64,000 nt of DNA from Trichobilharzia szidati (Eukaryota; Platyhelminthes; Trematoda; Strigeidida; Schistosomatidae): NCBI GenBank assembly GCA_944472155.2, contig OX235275.1, positions 25,074,436 to 25,138,435 of the forward strand, read 5' to 3'. A program made the position numbers and the translations under genes. Shown piece by piece: positions 54,101 to 56,208 of the stretch (its first letter is position 1; each line of letters begins with the position of its first letter). A model generated the notes under the pieces. The model was given only the letters and a program-made list of their open reading frames with translations, searched no databases and was not told the DNA's origin.

Positions 54101-56208
54101 TGAATTCTATCAGTCACGTCTGCAATGTGTGTCCACCTAGAGAGAAGTTAGGATACCAAAAAAAAAAAACGATAAGCAACATGGGACTCTCGCAATGATT
54201 CATCTAAGGGTCTATCGCCTACCTAATCAATAAGTATACTGAAGAAAATAGAGAAGGATCAGGCACACACACACGTGCTGTAGAGAAGACACCTTTGAGG
54301 GACACATCAGGCACCACCAACCAGTCAGGCAATCACTTGAGTAGATGCGCAATAGGAGATGACGGGTTGGATGAGCGTAAAGCGTAGTAGTTGGTCATGG
54401 AAGAGTTCGTGAGAGCAGAGGGGAAGGCGATAAAATCCTACGGGCGACCATAGAGCCAGTTAGCTAAAGAAGACTGTAATACTGTGCAGCCCTTTTTTCA
54501 CTCGGAATTAAAAGGAATAATAGTATTCAAGAATTAGTTTGTAGACATTCTATTTGTTTCAGGCTTGACCACAGAGTGATCTCAGTTAGACAACCATTGA
54601 AAACCAGCCACAGGGAGTACTGGACAGCTGACTGTTTCGTCAACCTAGTTTGGGAATCATCGACAGCACGCACCCACTGCACCGGGGTTCGAACCCAGGG
54701 CCTTCCGGTTACACGGCAAGCTAGTTGACGACCATTCAGCCACTGGTCAATGGCCAGTCCATGAATTTTAACTTCTACCACTTCGTGATTTAGCGCGACT
54801 GTCACCAACCAATGTCATCGGTTGGAACTCCATCCTCACTCCCGACTGGATGGACGCCACTGGTCATGACTTCTCACTAGAACCCACTCCAGGAAACTTC
54901 GTCCTGTAGCAAGTCACTCACTAGCGAGCATCAGATTAATTTTTCAAGAGTTTGGTTTGCAAGGATTAGATTTGTTTATATGAGTTTGACCGCGGATTTA
55001 TATCAGTTGGAGAACCATTGGAAACCAGCCACAGGGAGTACTGGACAGCTGTTTCGTCAGCCTAGTTTGAGATTCATCGGAAGTACACCTACAAACTAAT
55101 TCTCAACCTATTAATCTGATGCTCGCTGGTGGCTGGTTACAGAACCTAACTGCCTGCCTGGATTTCTAGTGAGAAGTCATGACCAGTGGCGTCCATCCAC
55201 ATCGGGACTAAGGATAGAGTTTCCACCGATGAAATTGGCTGCTGTTGATGGTCGCGCTAAAATCACGAATTATTAGCAGTTAGAATGGCCATGCAGTGGC
55301 CATTGACGAGTCGGGTCCCAGTGGCGGCTGTATGGTATGCGAGCTTGCCTTGGGTTCGAACCCACCCCACGAGGTGGGTGCGTACTGCGGATGCAGAGTC
55401 CCAAATTAGGACGAAACACAGCTGTCTAGTATTCCCTGGTAGTCATCAATGGTTCTCTAACTGATATCAGCCTATGGTCTAACTTGGAATAATAATAATA
55501 ATGGTAAAGCAATCATTAATTCATTGACTGTGTGTGTTGCACTCATACCTATAACTGTTGTAATGATCACTGTGATTACTAAATTTGGCATATCTTTTAC
55601 CGGCTTGTAATGATTGAAGAGAGAGATAATGTGAATTTGTTGTTTTTCTTTTCTAGTTCTGCTATAAACTCTGCATGGAAACGCTTACCAGTCCTAACAT
55701 GTTCAAGTAGAAATGACCAGTTGGTAAGTGGTATTTTTGTTTCTTGTTCTTGTTGTGTCTTGTGTTTATTGACAACATTTTCGGCGTTTTAATAATGGTA
55801 ATTCGTATATTCGATGGTGCGTCAGTGGGTACAATGACACTCTGCTTGCCTTACCACGCCACATGTAGTCTGGGTGCGTTTCCCAGCCGACGAACTACTT
55901 TGCGGGGATTTAATTGGTTTTTAAGATTTCATCAGGAGCTGACATCGGTTAGGGAATTTTTCGTCGTTTTCTCCAGGATCAGTTGAATTAATAAATACAA
56001 CACATAGAGATGTGTGGTAAAACTATCTAGCTTCTCCTATATTTGAGTCCCACTCAATCATATGTCGGCAAATGCATAATATTAATTCGTTGTTTTATTG
56101 TTTATTTTTTTAAAATTTTAGTTACGCGGATTTATTTTTCTAGCCTCAAGAAATGTACTTGCCTGTTGTCTTCAATTAATGGGAATTATGCCTTTGAAAG
56201 CGATCTAA
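9408..56208 (+). CDS. RARS2: RARS2, mitochondrial arginyl-tRNA synthetase (13 exons, 5' partial)
   Basis: Class I aminoacyl-tRNA synthetase charging mitochondrial tRNA-Arg with arginine. Exons join as 9408-9547, 11801-11877, 15132-15332, 17677-17783, 24112-24216, 30951-31011, 33300-33376, 36920-37119, 43896-44154, 45781-45963, 52216-52290, 55657-55723, 56122-56208. All have AG/GT borders, phases agree throughout, and the 545 visible codons contain no stop. Motifs in order: HLGH (HIGH box) in [82 protein letters not shown] (KMSKS-equivalent region), YCHARL, and a DALR-type C-terminus ending GIMPLKAI. The RARS2-type wording (FHLGH, GMSTRKG, C-terminal GI.P) separates it from cytosolic RARS1. 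Human RARS2 has about 130 residues before the SPN motif; the equivalent exons were not found here. There are species-specific insertions: an Asp run in exon 8, a Ser run in exon 9, and a longer exon 3. Mitochondrial targeting cannot be checked without the N-terminus. Confidence 0.95.
9640..10040 (-). mobile_element. RTE-A fragment, degenerate
   Basis: The left end reads CTTGGTTTCCAAGTGGAACG, the reversed RTE-A terminus. GTGGTCTCCTCAGCGTATAT and the CATTTCTTTTAGCATATTT-like run match other RTE-A copies. Confidence 0.7.
10087..10770 (+). mobile_element. LINE-B 3' region
   Basis: Encodes the LINE-B C-terminal region: [39 protein letters not shown], then, frameshifted, LRWLG..LL. and WLHQSMK. 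It ends with the family 3' end (CACATCGGTGCGAAGTTCTA). Confidence 0.85.
10785..11080 (-). mobile_element. SINE-3 copy, disrupted ribozyme
   Basis: Reverse copy of the SINE-3 unit: a 5' part with CCACC...AGAATGGTGG-like start and ACTAGTGTCCAATCAAAG, then a tRNA-like head and a hammerhead region. The ribozyme core is broken by extra bases (CTGACTGGTGAG). Confidence 0.72.
11081..11800. other. intron sequence, no gene recognised
   Basis: RARS2 intron. Contains a CAC/ACC microsatellite near 11479-11502 and a C-rich run near 11540. No motif recognised. Confidence 0.35.
11801..11877 (+). CDS. RARS2: RARS2 visible exon 2
   Basis: Encodes [23 protein letters not shown], matching the LLGAGFQLFG..LQ.NPL.HL region after GDWG in RARS2. 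The acceptor is TACATGTAG and the donor AAG/GTAAGC. The codon split with exon 1 reads GAT (Asp) where homologues usually have Gly. Confidence 0.9.
11935..12345 (+). mobile_element. Smα-like SINE, ribozyme partly deleted
   Basis: Full-length-looking Smα-like unit: the 5' part (CCGATGACATTG..., GATTGACAGAAGT), then GGCTTAATGGTCTAC, a B-box-like GGGTTAGAACCC and GTGGGTGCGTACTG. The ribozyme stem II and GAAAC half is missing between GCAGAG and TTCAGTACTCC. Confidence 0.75.
12478..12586 (-). repeat. LTR-like repeat (TGTAAC...), family 1
   Basis: On the minus strand it starts TGTAACAACGGAAGACAAGG and matches the plus-strand copy at 30121-30225 for about 100 bases, including the GCCAGGCAACAGAT block. 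The 5' TG start suggests an LTR end. Confidence 0.55.
12850..13567 (+). mobile_element. degenerate LINE-B 3' region with SINE-1 inside
   Basis: Old copy: GTCTTCCTCGACAGATAG, CGTTCTCACTAGCGCAGAT and TTTGTGTGCTACATAG, then AAGGTTCTATTTTGAAA, align to the LINE-B end seen intact near 19.4-19.9 kb. It is split by the SINE-1 copy at 13190-13434. Confidence 0.6.
13190..13434 (-). mobile_element. SINE-1 copy
   Basis: tRNA-like head with GAGATCGAACCCCGG (B box, reversed), SINE-1 body and a tail of TTATTCCTGTACGTTCCCAG on the + strand, next to a TTATTATT run. Confidence 0.85.
13570..13960. other. intron sequence, no gene recognised
   Basis: No motif identified. Confidence 0.3.
13970..15000 (-). pseudogene. 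PLE-I remnant (endonuclease and 3' end)
   Basis: The minus strand retains [40 protein letters not shown], the PLE-I GIY-YIG endonuclease C-terminal half. The family 3' end is at 14025-14130 (GGGCACTGTGGTAACTCCAT on +). It is frameshifted and diverged. Confidence 0.75.
15074..15113. repeat. (TA)n microsatellite
   Basis: About 18 uninterrupted TA units directly upstream of the branch and pyrimidine region of RARS2 visible exon 3. Confidence 0.9.
15132..15332 (+). CDS. RARS2: RARS2 visible exon 3
   Basis: Starts [16 protein letters not shown], the family's YVQ.N segment, and ends QLKLNYK before GTAAGA. The acceptor is AACAG. It is longer and more divergent than the human counterpart, with a run of Ser/Thr-rich helix ([17 protein letters not shown]), but is open in frame and fits both neighbouring phases. 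Confidence 0.88.
15350..16590 (-). mobile_element. RTE-A LINE fragment (RT to 3' end)
   Basis: Minus strand: an RT remnant near 16500 (FIDFK-like with VDRE), then [48 protein letters not shown]. It ends at the RTE-A terminus (CCCTTGGGTTCCGAGTGGAA on +) and an ATT-rich tail. Several frameshifts. Confidence 0.85.
16600..16855 (+). mobile_element. Smα-like SINE with hammerhead-like core
   Basis: CTCAGTGGCTGAATGGTCTG head, GGGCTCGAACCATGG B-box region, CTGATGA at 16748 and GACGAAAC near 16772, then the usual Smα-like 3' part. It is interrupted at AAATCTTGTA by an RTE-A insertion and resumes after 17543. Confidence 0.8.
16856..17542 (-). mobile_element. RTE-A LINE 3' fragment with target-site duplication
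   Basis: 5'-truncated RTE-A. Minus-strand reading: [50 protein letters not shown]. It ends with the CTATGTTCCACTAGGAACCC terminus and an (AAT)n tail. The 14-base GAGGAAATCTTGTA lies on both sides, at 16842-16855 and 17543-17556. Confidence 0.9.
17677..17783 (+). CDS. RARS2: RARS2 visible exon 4
   Basis: Encodes [20 protein letters not shown] then [15 protein letters not shown]. This corresponds to the L.V.FDEY.GES...VL..L...GL segment of RARS2. The acceptor is ATTTAG and the donor CC/GTGAGT. The final codon (Pro) is completed by exon 5. Confidence 0.92.
17895..18260 (-). mobile_element. Smα-like SINE copy
   Basis: Reverse: TTTCGTCCTCCTAGTTCGGG (ribozyme half), GGTGACAAGGCGAACTCGTA and TTCATGAATTCC-type 5' part. 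The core is degenerate. Confidence 0.7.
18420..18515 (-). repeat. LTR-like repeat (TGTAAC...), family 2
   Basis: On the minus strand it starts TGTAACAGCAGAAGGTAAGA and continues CACGGAAGCCAAGGTATAT, the same as the plus-strand copy at 45684. Confidence 0.5.
18516..18741 (-). mobile_element. SINE-1 copy with target-site duplication
   Basis: Complete SINE-1, tail TTTATTCCTTCACTTTCCCA on the + strand, head ending ACCGACTCAC. ACAATACTAGTGA (13 bases) flanks it at 18503-18515 and 18742-18754, so it inserted into the end of the family 2 LTR-like repeat. Confidence 0.9.
18835..19015 (-). mobile_element. Smα-like SINE copy
   Basis: Contains AACAGTTTCGTCCTTCTTTG (reversed GAAAC/stem II), GTTCGAACCCAGGACCTTC (B box) and GGTCACGAGGCGAA. 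Confidence 0.72.
19040..19895 (+). mobile_element. LINE-B 3' region
   Basis: Well-conserved C-terminal portion: [39 protein letters not shown], then one frameshift near 19275, [50 protein letters not shown]. The 3' end follows (CATCGGTGCAAAGTTCTATG). Confidence 0.9.
19960..20212 (-). mobile_element. Smα-like SINE copy
   Basis: Contains CAGCTGTTTTCTCAGCCTAA and GGGGTTCGAACTCAG. Its 5' part (GACTTTTCACTAGAACCCAG) precedes it on the + strand. Diverged. Confidence 0.65.
20213..20345 (+). mobile_element. PLE-I 3' terminal fragment
   Basis: GTGCTCGAAACCTTGTCATC, then CACTGTGTGATATTTAAAAT and CCACCACAGTGCCCATG, the conserved PLE-I 3' end without coding sequence. Confidence 0.7.
20610..21095. repeat. 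inverted pair of PLE-II 3' ends
   Basis: 20620-20725 and 20975-21085 are inverted copies of the PLE-II terminus (GAAGCTTTCATCACTCTACT against ATGAAAGCTTCGCAAATTAA), separated by about 250 bases. Each ends at CTCAGAGAACACAACCACAT. Confidence 0.75.
21215..21745 (+). mobile_element. RTE-A LINE 3' fragment, degenerate
   Basis: Reads [58 protein letters not shown]. Stops occur throughout. It joins LINE-B sequence at its right edge without a terminal tail. Confidence 0.8.
21780..23850 (-). mobile_element. LINE-B, RT domain to 3' end
   Basis: Longest LINE-B copy here. Minus strand: [19 protein letters not shown] (RT motif A), [17 protein letters not shown] (motif B), [20 protein letters not shown] (intact catalytic YADD), [20 protein letters not shown], and the C-terminal [10 protein letters not shown] region. 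The 3' end is near 21790 (CGTAGAACTTTGCACCGGTG on +). Frameshifts and stops break the ORF and a SINE-2 fragment lies inside it. The APE domain is absent from this copy. Confidence 0.9.
22668..22742 (-). mobile_element. SINE-2 3' fragment inside LINE-B
   Basis: GCTTGATTCCACACCGTATT, then TTTGGTACAAGTATGGGATT, is the SINE-2 tail region as at 29240 and, reversed, 27650. It interrupts LINE-B between its RT and C-terminal parts. Confidence 0.75.
23851..23987 (+). mobile_element. RTE-A 3' terminal fragment
   Basis: Ends CCTCCTATGTTCCACTCGGA, then ACTCAAGGGAATCATA, the RTE-A terminus. The upstream part is too diverged to read as protein. Confidence 0.65.
24112..24216 (+). CDS. RARS2: RARS2 visible exon 5
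   Basis: Encodes [20 protein letters not shown] then [15 protein letters not shown]. This matches the family's ...V..SDGTSLYATRD strand that leads into the DLAAAI helix. Donor CCAG/GTAGG. The Arg codon is split AG|G with exon 6. Confidence 0.92.
24520..25212 (+). mobile_element. RTE-A LINE 3' fragment
   Basis: [65 protein letters not shown]. Frameshifted. It includes a CTAC tetranucleotide run near 24694-24714. It ends at the start of a PLE-I terminal fragment. Confidence 0.85.
25213..25330 (+). mobile_element. PLE-I 3' terminal fragment
   Basis: TATGAGCAATAGTTTATGCT, then CGAAACGTCATCAG and CACTGTGTCATTTATCAAAA, the PLE-I end with its hairpin-GAAACGTC signature. Confidence 0.75.
25490..25770 (-). 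mobile_element. Smα-like SINE copy
   Basis: Reverse of a near-complete unit: tRNA-like head (GGTTTGAATCCAGGACCTTC on +), GGGTGCGTACTGATGAAGC on the minus strand and the 3' part CCAGCCACGG. Confidence 0.8.
25566..25610 (-). ncRNA. hammerhead-like core in Smα-like SINE
   Basis: Minus strand has CTGATGA and GCGAAACAGCT in the right order, with palindromic stem III (AGCT). Extra bases (AGCAGA) lie between CTGATGA and stem II, and stem II is weak, so cleavage activity is doubtful. Confidence 0.4.
26205..26332 (-). mobile_element. SINE-3 5' part
   Basis: Reverse: CTTTGATTGGACACCAGTAA, GGTGCACACTGATTTCTATC and CACCATTCTAGGTGGC, the non-tRNA 5' part of SINE-3. Confidence 0.7.
26340..26475 (-). mobile_element. 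SINE-3 3' part with complete ribozyme
   Basis: Reverse SINE-3 from the tRNA-like B box (AAATTCGAACCCGCG on +) to the ATCTAATA-type end. It holds a clean hammerhead core. Confidence 0.82.
26371..26418 (-). ncRNA. hammerhead ribozyme (SINE-3)
   Basis: Minus strand: CTGATGA, stem II GTGC/GCAC with loop CAACTA, GAAA, minimal stem III CC-TA-GG, cleavage triplet GTC. Stem I pairs GCCTTG with CAAGGC, leaving a 3-base bulge (AGG) next to the cleavage site. All invariant core bases are present. Confidence 0.8.
26476..26762 (+). mobile_element. SINE-3 copy
   Basis: Starts in the 5' part (ACAGAATTCAGTGTGCACCA). Then come CGAATAGCTCAGGGGTAACG (A-box-like), GGGTTCGAATCTCAG (B box) and a ribozyme region with a mutated core (CTGGCAC in place of CTGATGA). 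It ends CTCCAACCATCTAATATCAT. Confidence 0.82.
26763..27510. other. intron sequence, no gene recognised
   Basis: Short TA run near 27315-27330. No coding or repeat motif recognised. Confidence 0.3.
27512..27668 (+). mobile_element. SINE-2 copy
   Basis: ACGTCGGTGGCACAATGGTG head shared with SINE-1, then the SINE-2 body (ATCAATGGTCGGCCTGC) and tail ACGGTGTGGAATCAAGCTG, then A-rich. Its B box has been lost. Confidence 0.8.
27780..28376 (+). mobile_element. RTE-A LINE 3' fragment, best-preserved end
   Basis: [97 protein letters not shown] stop. These are the hallmarks of SR2-like RTE C-termini. Ends CCTATGTTCCACTAGGAACC, then CAAGGGAAC(AAT)n. Two frameshifts. Confidence 0.92.
28385..29040 (-). 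pseudogene. PLE-III remnant (RT end to GIY-YIG)
   Basis: Minus strand: [20 protein letters not shown] (RT thumb/linker), [20 protein letters not shown], and [15 protein letters not shown] from the GIY-YIG endonuclease. Frameshifts throughout. Confidence 0.75.
29232..29420 (-). mobile_element. SINE-2 copy
   Basis: Reverse: CCACACCGTATTTTTGGTAC tail, body, B box in GGGGATCGAATCCCGG, and a head ending GCCACTGACGCAC. It has the same head as SINE-1 but a different tail. Confidence 0.85.
29421..29880. other. intron sequence, no gene recognised
   Basis: No motif identified. A GATT repeat lies near 29860-29878. Confidence 0.3.
29885..30060 (+). mobile_element. Smα-like SINE copy
   Basis: GAGCTGACATTGGTTAGTGA, GGTGCGAATCCCGATGGGTG, then CTGATGA at 29964 and GGACGAAACG, followed by the usual 3' part. 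Confidence 0.78.
29957..30001 (+). ncRNA. hammerhead-like core in Smα-like SINE
   Basis: CTGATGA, then AGA, then stem II GTCC/GGAC with loop TAGTCTA, then GAAAC. The three extra bases before stem II depart from the CUGANGA-stem II consensus. Confidence 0.5.
30121..30226 (+). repeat. LTR-like repeat (TGTAAC...), family 1
   Basis: TGTAACGACAGAAGACAAGG, GCCAGGCAACAGATTGTTTA. Inverse of the copy at 12478-12586. Confidence 0.55.
30640..30860 (+). mobile_element. SINE-1 copy, diverged
   Basis: GGTCCGTCGGTAGAGCGCTC head, GATCGATCCTCGGCCAACGC B-box region and GAGGCCAGTAACCTCACGCC body. The tail CTCTGTTCCACCGAGAACG retains the RTE-A-like end. It lies about 90 bases upstream of RARS2 visible exon 6. 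Confidence 0.78.
30951..31011 (+). CDS. RARS2: RARS2 visible exon 6
   Basis: Encodes [20 protein letters not shown], the highly conserved (R)DLAAAI.R...Y.FD...YV block of arginyl-tRNA synthetases. The acceptor ACAACAG follows a GTT microsatellite; the donor is GTG/GTAAGA. Confidence 0.95.
31185..31335 (+). mobile_element. LINE-B 5' region fragment
   Basis: Reverse complement match to 35610-35755, the 5' side of the LINE-B endonuclease copy (GTAGATTGTTATTAGACTAA, TAAAAGCAGTTAC). Confidence 0.55.
31435..32280 (-). mobile_element. RTE-A LINE fragment with poly-Gln segment
   Basis: Minus strand: [62 protein letters not shown]-end sequence lies to its right. The Gln run is encoded by CAA repeats, as in other RTE-A copies. 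Confidence 0.8.
32281..33150 (-). mobile_element. RTE-A LINE 3' fragment
   Basis: The left end is the terminus (ACTCCCTTGGGTTCCGAGTG on +) after a TTATTACTA run. It continues through RTE-A to the region matching 16.0-16.2 kb (TCTTCTCCATGTCCACGTGG). It is an independent truncated copy beside the previous one. Confidence 0.82.
33300..33376 (+). CDS. RARS2: RARS2 visible exon 7
   Basis: Encodes [20 protein letters not shown] then YKWPV, equivalent to V..GQ..HF.Q.F..L..MGY.W in RARS2. Acceptor TCTATAG, donor TTTT/GTAAGT. Confidence 0.95.
33377..33735. other. intron sequence, no gene recognised
   Basis: No motif identified. Confidence 0.3.
33740..33895 (-). mobile_element. Smα-like SINE copy, degenerate
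   Basis: TATTCGTCCAATGTTTTGGG and the reversed head ACTGACCATTCATCCATTGG. The ribozyme half is eroded. Confidence 0.5.
33896..34110 (+). mobile_element. Smα-like SINE copy
   Basis: GGGTTCGAACCCTGGCGGTG B box, GGGTGCGTACTTCTGAAGC and CTGACGAAACAGCTAGCTGT. The ribozyme CTGATGA is mutated to TTCTGAAG. Confidence 0.78.
34180..35760 (-). mobile_element. LINE-B 5' part with APE endonuclease
   Basis: Minus strand ORF at 35385-34651 contains [36 protein letters not shown] (catalytic ET), [20 protein letters not shown] and [16 protein letters not shown] frameshift near 34730 follows, then [17 protein letters not shown] (GDFN) and DSDHALVRA (the SDH-type catalytic motif). This is an apurinic-endonuclease domain that nicks target DNA for retrotransposition. 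Sequence to 35760 is the 5' leader. RT is absent from this copy; the copy at 21.8-23.9 kb supplies that region. Confidence 0.88.
35752..36165 (-). pseudogene. PLE RT remnant
   Basis: [17 protein letters not shown] is the PLE RT motif. In a second frame comes [15 protein letters not shown], a changed form of the RYVDDTF active site. [20 protein letters not shown] follows. One frameshift. 5' and 3' truncated. Confidence 0.75.
36453..36807 (-). mobile_element. composite SINE: Smα-like 5' part joined to SINE-1
   Basis: The minus strand runs from an Smα-like head (GGTCCCAGTGGCTAAATGGT, B box CCTGGGTTTGAACCCTGG) through a decayed ribozyme to CTCCCTGGTTTTG. It then passes directly into a full SINE-1 (head at 36660, tail at 36463) and an A-rich end. 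GAAATACAAAAGT (13 bases) brackets the whole composite, at 36440-36452 and 36808-36820. Confidence 0.82.
36920..37119 (+). CDS. RARS2: RARS2 visible exon 8 (KMSKS-equivalent, Asp run)
   Basis: After SVKWD comes His, six consecutive GAT (Asp) codons and an acidic/polar insert of about 25 residues. The conserved [20 protein letters not shown] block follows, then the [13 protein letters not shown] helix. Human RARS2 goes almost directly from MGYDW to HVPFG, so the insert is lineage-specific. Acceptor TTCTGTAG, donor AGAA/GTAAGC. Confidence 0.94.
36938..36957 (+). repeat. RARS2: GAT microsatellite inside RARS2 exon 8
   Basis: Six in-frame GAT codons giving an Asp run immediately before the conserved HIPFG block. 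Confidence 0.95.
37290..38599 (-). mobile_element. LINE-B 3' half with target-site duplication
   Basis: Minus strand: [20 protein letters not shown] (RT motif A region), [19 protein letters not shown], then [56 protein letters not shown]. The left end is the family 3' terminus. ATTGTGGCGATTC (13 bases) lies at 37277-37289 and 38600-38612, and uninterrupted X at 60.7 kb shows a single copy of that site. Confidence 0.9.
39561..39590 (-). repeat. telomere-like tract in X
   Basis: CCCAACCCTAACCCTAATCC; the strand given is that of TTAGGG. A second tract lies 300 bases further on. Confidence 0.85.
39861..39890 (-). repeat. telomere-like tract in X
   Basis: CCTAATCCTAACCCTAACCC then TAACG, in the same direction as the preceding tract. 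Confidence 0.85.
39963..40191 (-). mobile_element. SINE-1 copy inside X with target-site duplication
   Basis: Complete SINE-1 (B box in GGGGATCGAACCCCGG). AATTTGGTGAAT flanks it at 39951-39962 and 40192-40203. The inverse X copy lacks this insertion at the equivalent site near 59385. Confidence 0.9.
40476..41055. other. AT-rich intron sequence, no gene recognised
   Basis: Begins just after a CTA microsatellite (40440-40461). No motif identified. Confidence 0.3.
41060..41430 (-). pseudogene. PLE-III remnant (GIY-YIG endonuclease)
   Basis: Minus strand: [64 protein letters not shown]. This is the CG.SYIGRT...R..EH..W core of the PLE GIY-YIG domain, with the GIY-YIG Gly-Arg mutated (SYNER). 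Confidence 0.8.
41436..41582 (-). mobile_element. RTE-A 3' terminal fragment
   Basis: [46 protein letters not shown]. The end (TAATTCCTAGAGGAACATAG on +) is the RTE-A terminus with the GGAATTA variant also seen at 62.9 kb. Confidence 0.85.
41744..43846. mobile_element. PLE-I inverted (head-to-head) pair with target-site duplication
   Basis: Two nearly identical arms in opposite orientation: minus arm about 41744-42690 and plus arm about 42861-43805. The minus arm has about 170 extra bases toward the centre. Each arm encodes [36 protein letters not shown], an Asn/Asp-rich linker, [19 protein letters not shown], and, in a second frame, [54 protein letters not shown] (RT thumb to GIY-YIG end). 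In 125 aligned residues of the linker region only two differ (K/R and E/K). TGTTGCTATACTAA (14 bases) brackets the unit at 41730-41743 and 43847-43860. Confidence 0.9.
43896..44154 (+). CDS. RARS2: RARS2 visible exon 9
   Basis: The largest visible exon. It encodes [20 protein letters not shown] (family: A..VGLAAL...), then a Ser run from TCA codons, and ends [12 protein letters not shown], matching the conserved LQY.HARL motif. Acceptor TTTTATAG, donor GCAG/GTGAAA. A PLE-I insertion ends only about 50 bases upstream of the acceptor. Confidence 0.93.
44069..44083 (+). repeat. RARS2: TCA microsatellite inside RARS2 exon 9
   Basis: Four TCA codons plus TCG give five consecutive Ser in a region with no conserved equivalent in other RARS2 proteins. 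Confidence 0.9.
44300..44445 (-). mobile_element. Smα-like SINE copy
   Basis: ACAAACGTTTCGCCCTACTC then TGGGACTCTTCAGCAGG on the + strand, the reversed ribozyme region with CTGCTGA in place of CTGATGA. Confidence 0.68.
44470..44680 (-). repeat. X-related fragment
   Basis: GACGTTCATCGATCGGTACA and ATATCAAATAGAGGAGAGAC match the reverse complement of the X copy 1 right end (40380-40470). GCACAACACGAAAGATCTG matches the X internal region. Confidence 0.6.
44765..45660 (-). pseudogene. PLE-III remnant (RT active site to GIY-YIG)
   Basis: Minus strand pieces: [18 protein letters not shown] (RT active site), [76 protein letters not shown] (GIY-YIG signature). At least three frameshifts or stops. 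Confidence 0.85.
45684..45735 (+). repeat. LTR-like repeat (TGTAAC...), family 2
   Basis: TGTAACACCAGAAGGCAAGA, CACGGAAGCCAAGATATATT, the same family as 18420-18515, ending about 45 bases before the acceptor of RARS2 visible exon 10. Confidence 0.5.
45781..45963 (+). CDS. RARS2: RARS2 visible exon 10
   Basis: Encodes [10 protein letters not shown] at the start and [10 protein letters not shown]...[11 protein letters not shown] at the end, the helical linker to the anticodon-binding DALR domain. The acceptor TTCTACAG is preceded by AT-rich and LTR-like sequence. Donor CCAG/GTGAGT. Confidence 0.9.
46150..46335 (-). mobile_element. Smα-like SINE 5' half, degenerate
   Basis: CACCTTCCAGTTACAAGGTG, CCAGTGGGCCATGAATTTCA and GCCAATTCACAACATACAGC are the reversed head and 5' part. 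Confidence 0.6.
47165..47445 (+). mobile_element. SINE-3, near full length, inserted in PLE-II
   Basis: 5' part (AGAATGGTGGACACATTGCA, ATAGAATTCAGTGTCCAATC), tRNA-like head (GAATAGCTCAGTCGTAACG, GGGTTCGAATCTCAG), ribozyme, and 3' end CTCCAACCATCTAATAT. About 280 bases. Confidence 0.88.
47365..47409 (+). ncRNA. hammerhead ribozyme (SINE-3), complete
   Basis: Stem I GCCTTG/CAAGGC (6 bp, directly abutting the core), CTGATGA, stem II GTG/CAC with loop CCATCTAA, GAAA, stem III CC/GG with a 2-base loop, cleavage triplet GTC ending at 47403. Every invariant hammerhead base is present. Stem III is very short, so it may act best as a dimer. Confidence 0.85.
47930..48075 (+). mobile_element. Smα-like SINE copy, degenerate
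   Basis: GTAACCTCAACGTCCTGGTT, TTCGAATCCTGGCAG B box, ATCGATGAAGAGTTCGAAAT and GCGAAGCGGCTATCC in place of the ribozyme. Confidence 0.6.
48076..48412. other. intron sequence, no gene recognised
   Basis: No motif identified. Confidence 0.3.
48415..49265 (-). mobile_element. LINE-B 3' region
   Basis: The 3' terminus (AAGTAGAACTTTGCACAGAT on +) and the reversed C-terminal coding region: TGACTGATGAAGCCGTGTTT, TTGACCACCACTAGCC, AGCACTCGACCGATA. It is more diverged than the other copies. Confidence 0.8.
49525..49600 (-). mobile_element. SINE-1-type tRNA-like head
   Basis: GGGCGTCGAACCCCAGGCCA (B box), ACGTGGTTAATAAGCGTCCT and CCACTGACGCC resemble the SINE-1 head. The sequence to its left is not the usual SINE-1 body. 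Confidence 0.5.
49785..50152 (-). mobile_element. RTE-A internal fragment
   Basis: Matches RTE-A at 15.97-16.2 and 32.9-33.1 kb (GTTCACCTGGAGTCTTATCT, TTCTTCAGCCAGTTTGTTGG, GTTGTTGTTGTTGCTG poly-Gln segment). It joins X copy 3 at its right edge. Confidence 0.8.
50153..52123 (-). repeat. repeat X, copy 3 (partial, split by PLE-III)
   Basis: Same orientation as copy 2. X at 50153-50819 has telomere-like tracts near 50335-50362 and 50635-50667. X resumes at 51835 and ends near GACGCTATTGTTGAACTTTG at about 52120. Confidence 0.82.
50820..51834 (-). mobile_element. PLE-III, 5'-truncated insertion with target-site duplication
   Basis: Minus strand: [40 protein letters not shown] (RT thumb/linker), one frameshift, then the endonuclease [57 protein letters not shown] with GIY-YIG-type CGARYIGR intact. 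AAACAATTC flanks it at 50811-50819 and 51835-51843. X copy 2 has a single copy at that site. Confidence 0.9.
52216..52290 (+). CDS. RARS2: RARS2 visible exon 11
   Basis: Encodes [20 protein letters not shown] then ALQLT, equivalent to the F..VL..S...EP..IV.YLL.L segment of the DALR domain. Acceptor TTTATAG, donor TTAC/GTGAGT. Confidence 0.93.
52347..52472 (+). repeat. 126-base direct repeat, left copy
   Basis: TATTTTTTCCTGACTAGCTG to GGTCCTACTATA. A near copy is at 53831-53957; the two flank a PLE-I. Confidence 0.85.
52480..53829 (-). pseudogene. PLE-I copy (RT thumb to 3' end)
   Basis: Minus strand: [94 protein letters not shown]. The 3' end is at 52485-52640. The 5' edge reaches the region just before RT motif C (53.7-53.83 kb). 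Frameshifted. Confidence 0.87.
53831..53957 (+). repeat. 126-base direct repeat, right copy
   Basis: Same sequence as 52347-52472 with about ten differences (for example GTGGGGCTTGCATATCGCAC against GTCGCGCTTGCATATCACGC). Confidence 0.85.
54035..54137 (-). mobile_element. SINE-3 5' part
   Basis: CCATGTGTGTCTAGTCCTTT, CAGACTGAATTCTATCAGTC and GTCCACCTAGAG, reversed SINE-3 start. Confidence 0.6.
54330..54525 (+). mobile_element. RTE-A 3' end, highly diverged
   Basis: Ends TTCACTCGGAATTAAAAGGA, then ATAATAG, an RTE-A type terminus. The coding part is barely recognisable. Confidence 0.4.
54565..54945 (-). mobile_element. Smα-like SINE, near full length
   Basis: Reverse: AGTTAGACAACCATTGAAAA, CTGACTGTTTCGTCAACCTA (GAAAC half), GGGGTTCGAACCCAGGGCCT (B box), then the 5' part to ACTAGCGAGCATCAGATTAA. 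Confidence 0.82.
54985..55095 (-). mobile_element. Smα-like SINE 3' half
   Basis: ATATCAGTTGGAGAACCATT, GGACAGCTGTTTCGTCAGCC. It stops inside the ribozyme region. Confidence 0.75.
55110..55495 (+). mobile_element. Smα-like SINE, near full length
   Basis: 5' part from ATCTGATGCTCGCTGGTGGC, head GGGTCCCAGTGGCGGCTGTA, B box GGGTTCGAACCCA, a mutated core (CTGCGGATGC) and GGACGAAACACAGCTGTC, ending GATATCAGCC then an AAT run. It is inverted relative to the two preceding copies. Confidence 0.82.
55657..55723 (+). CDS. RARS2: RARS2 visible exon 12
   Basis: Encodes [20 protein letters not shown] then QL, matching the A..AHK.L.V......A..RL stretch. Acceptor TTTTCTAG, donor TTG/GTAAGT. Confidence 0.9.
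56122..56208 (+). CDS. RARS2: RARS2 terminal exon
   Basis: Encodes [20 protein letters not shown] then GIMPLKAI and TAA. It corresponds to the family's last helix (L.A.R.VL..GL.LLGI.P..RM). The acceptor is ATTTTAG. Confidence 0.94.
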   Translation, partial: LRGFIFLASRNVLACCLQLMGIMPLKAI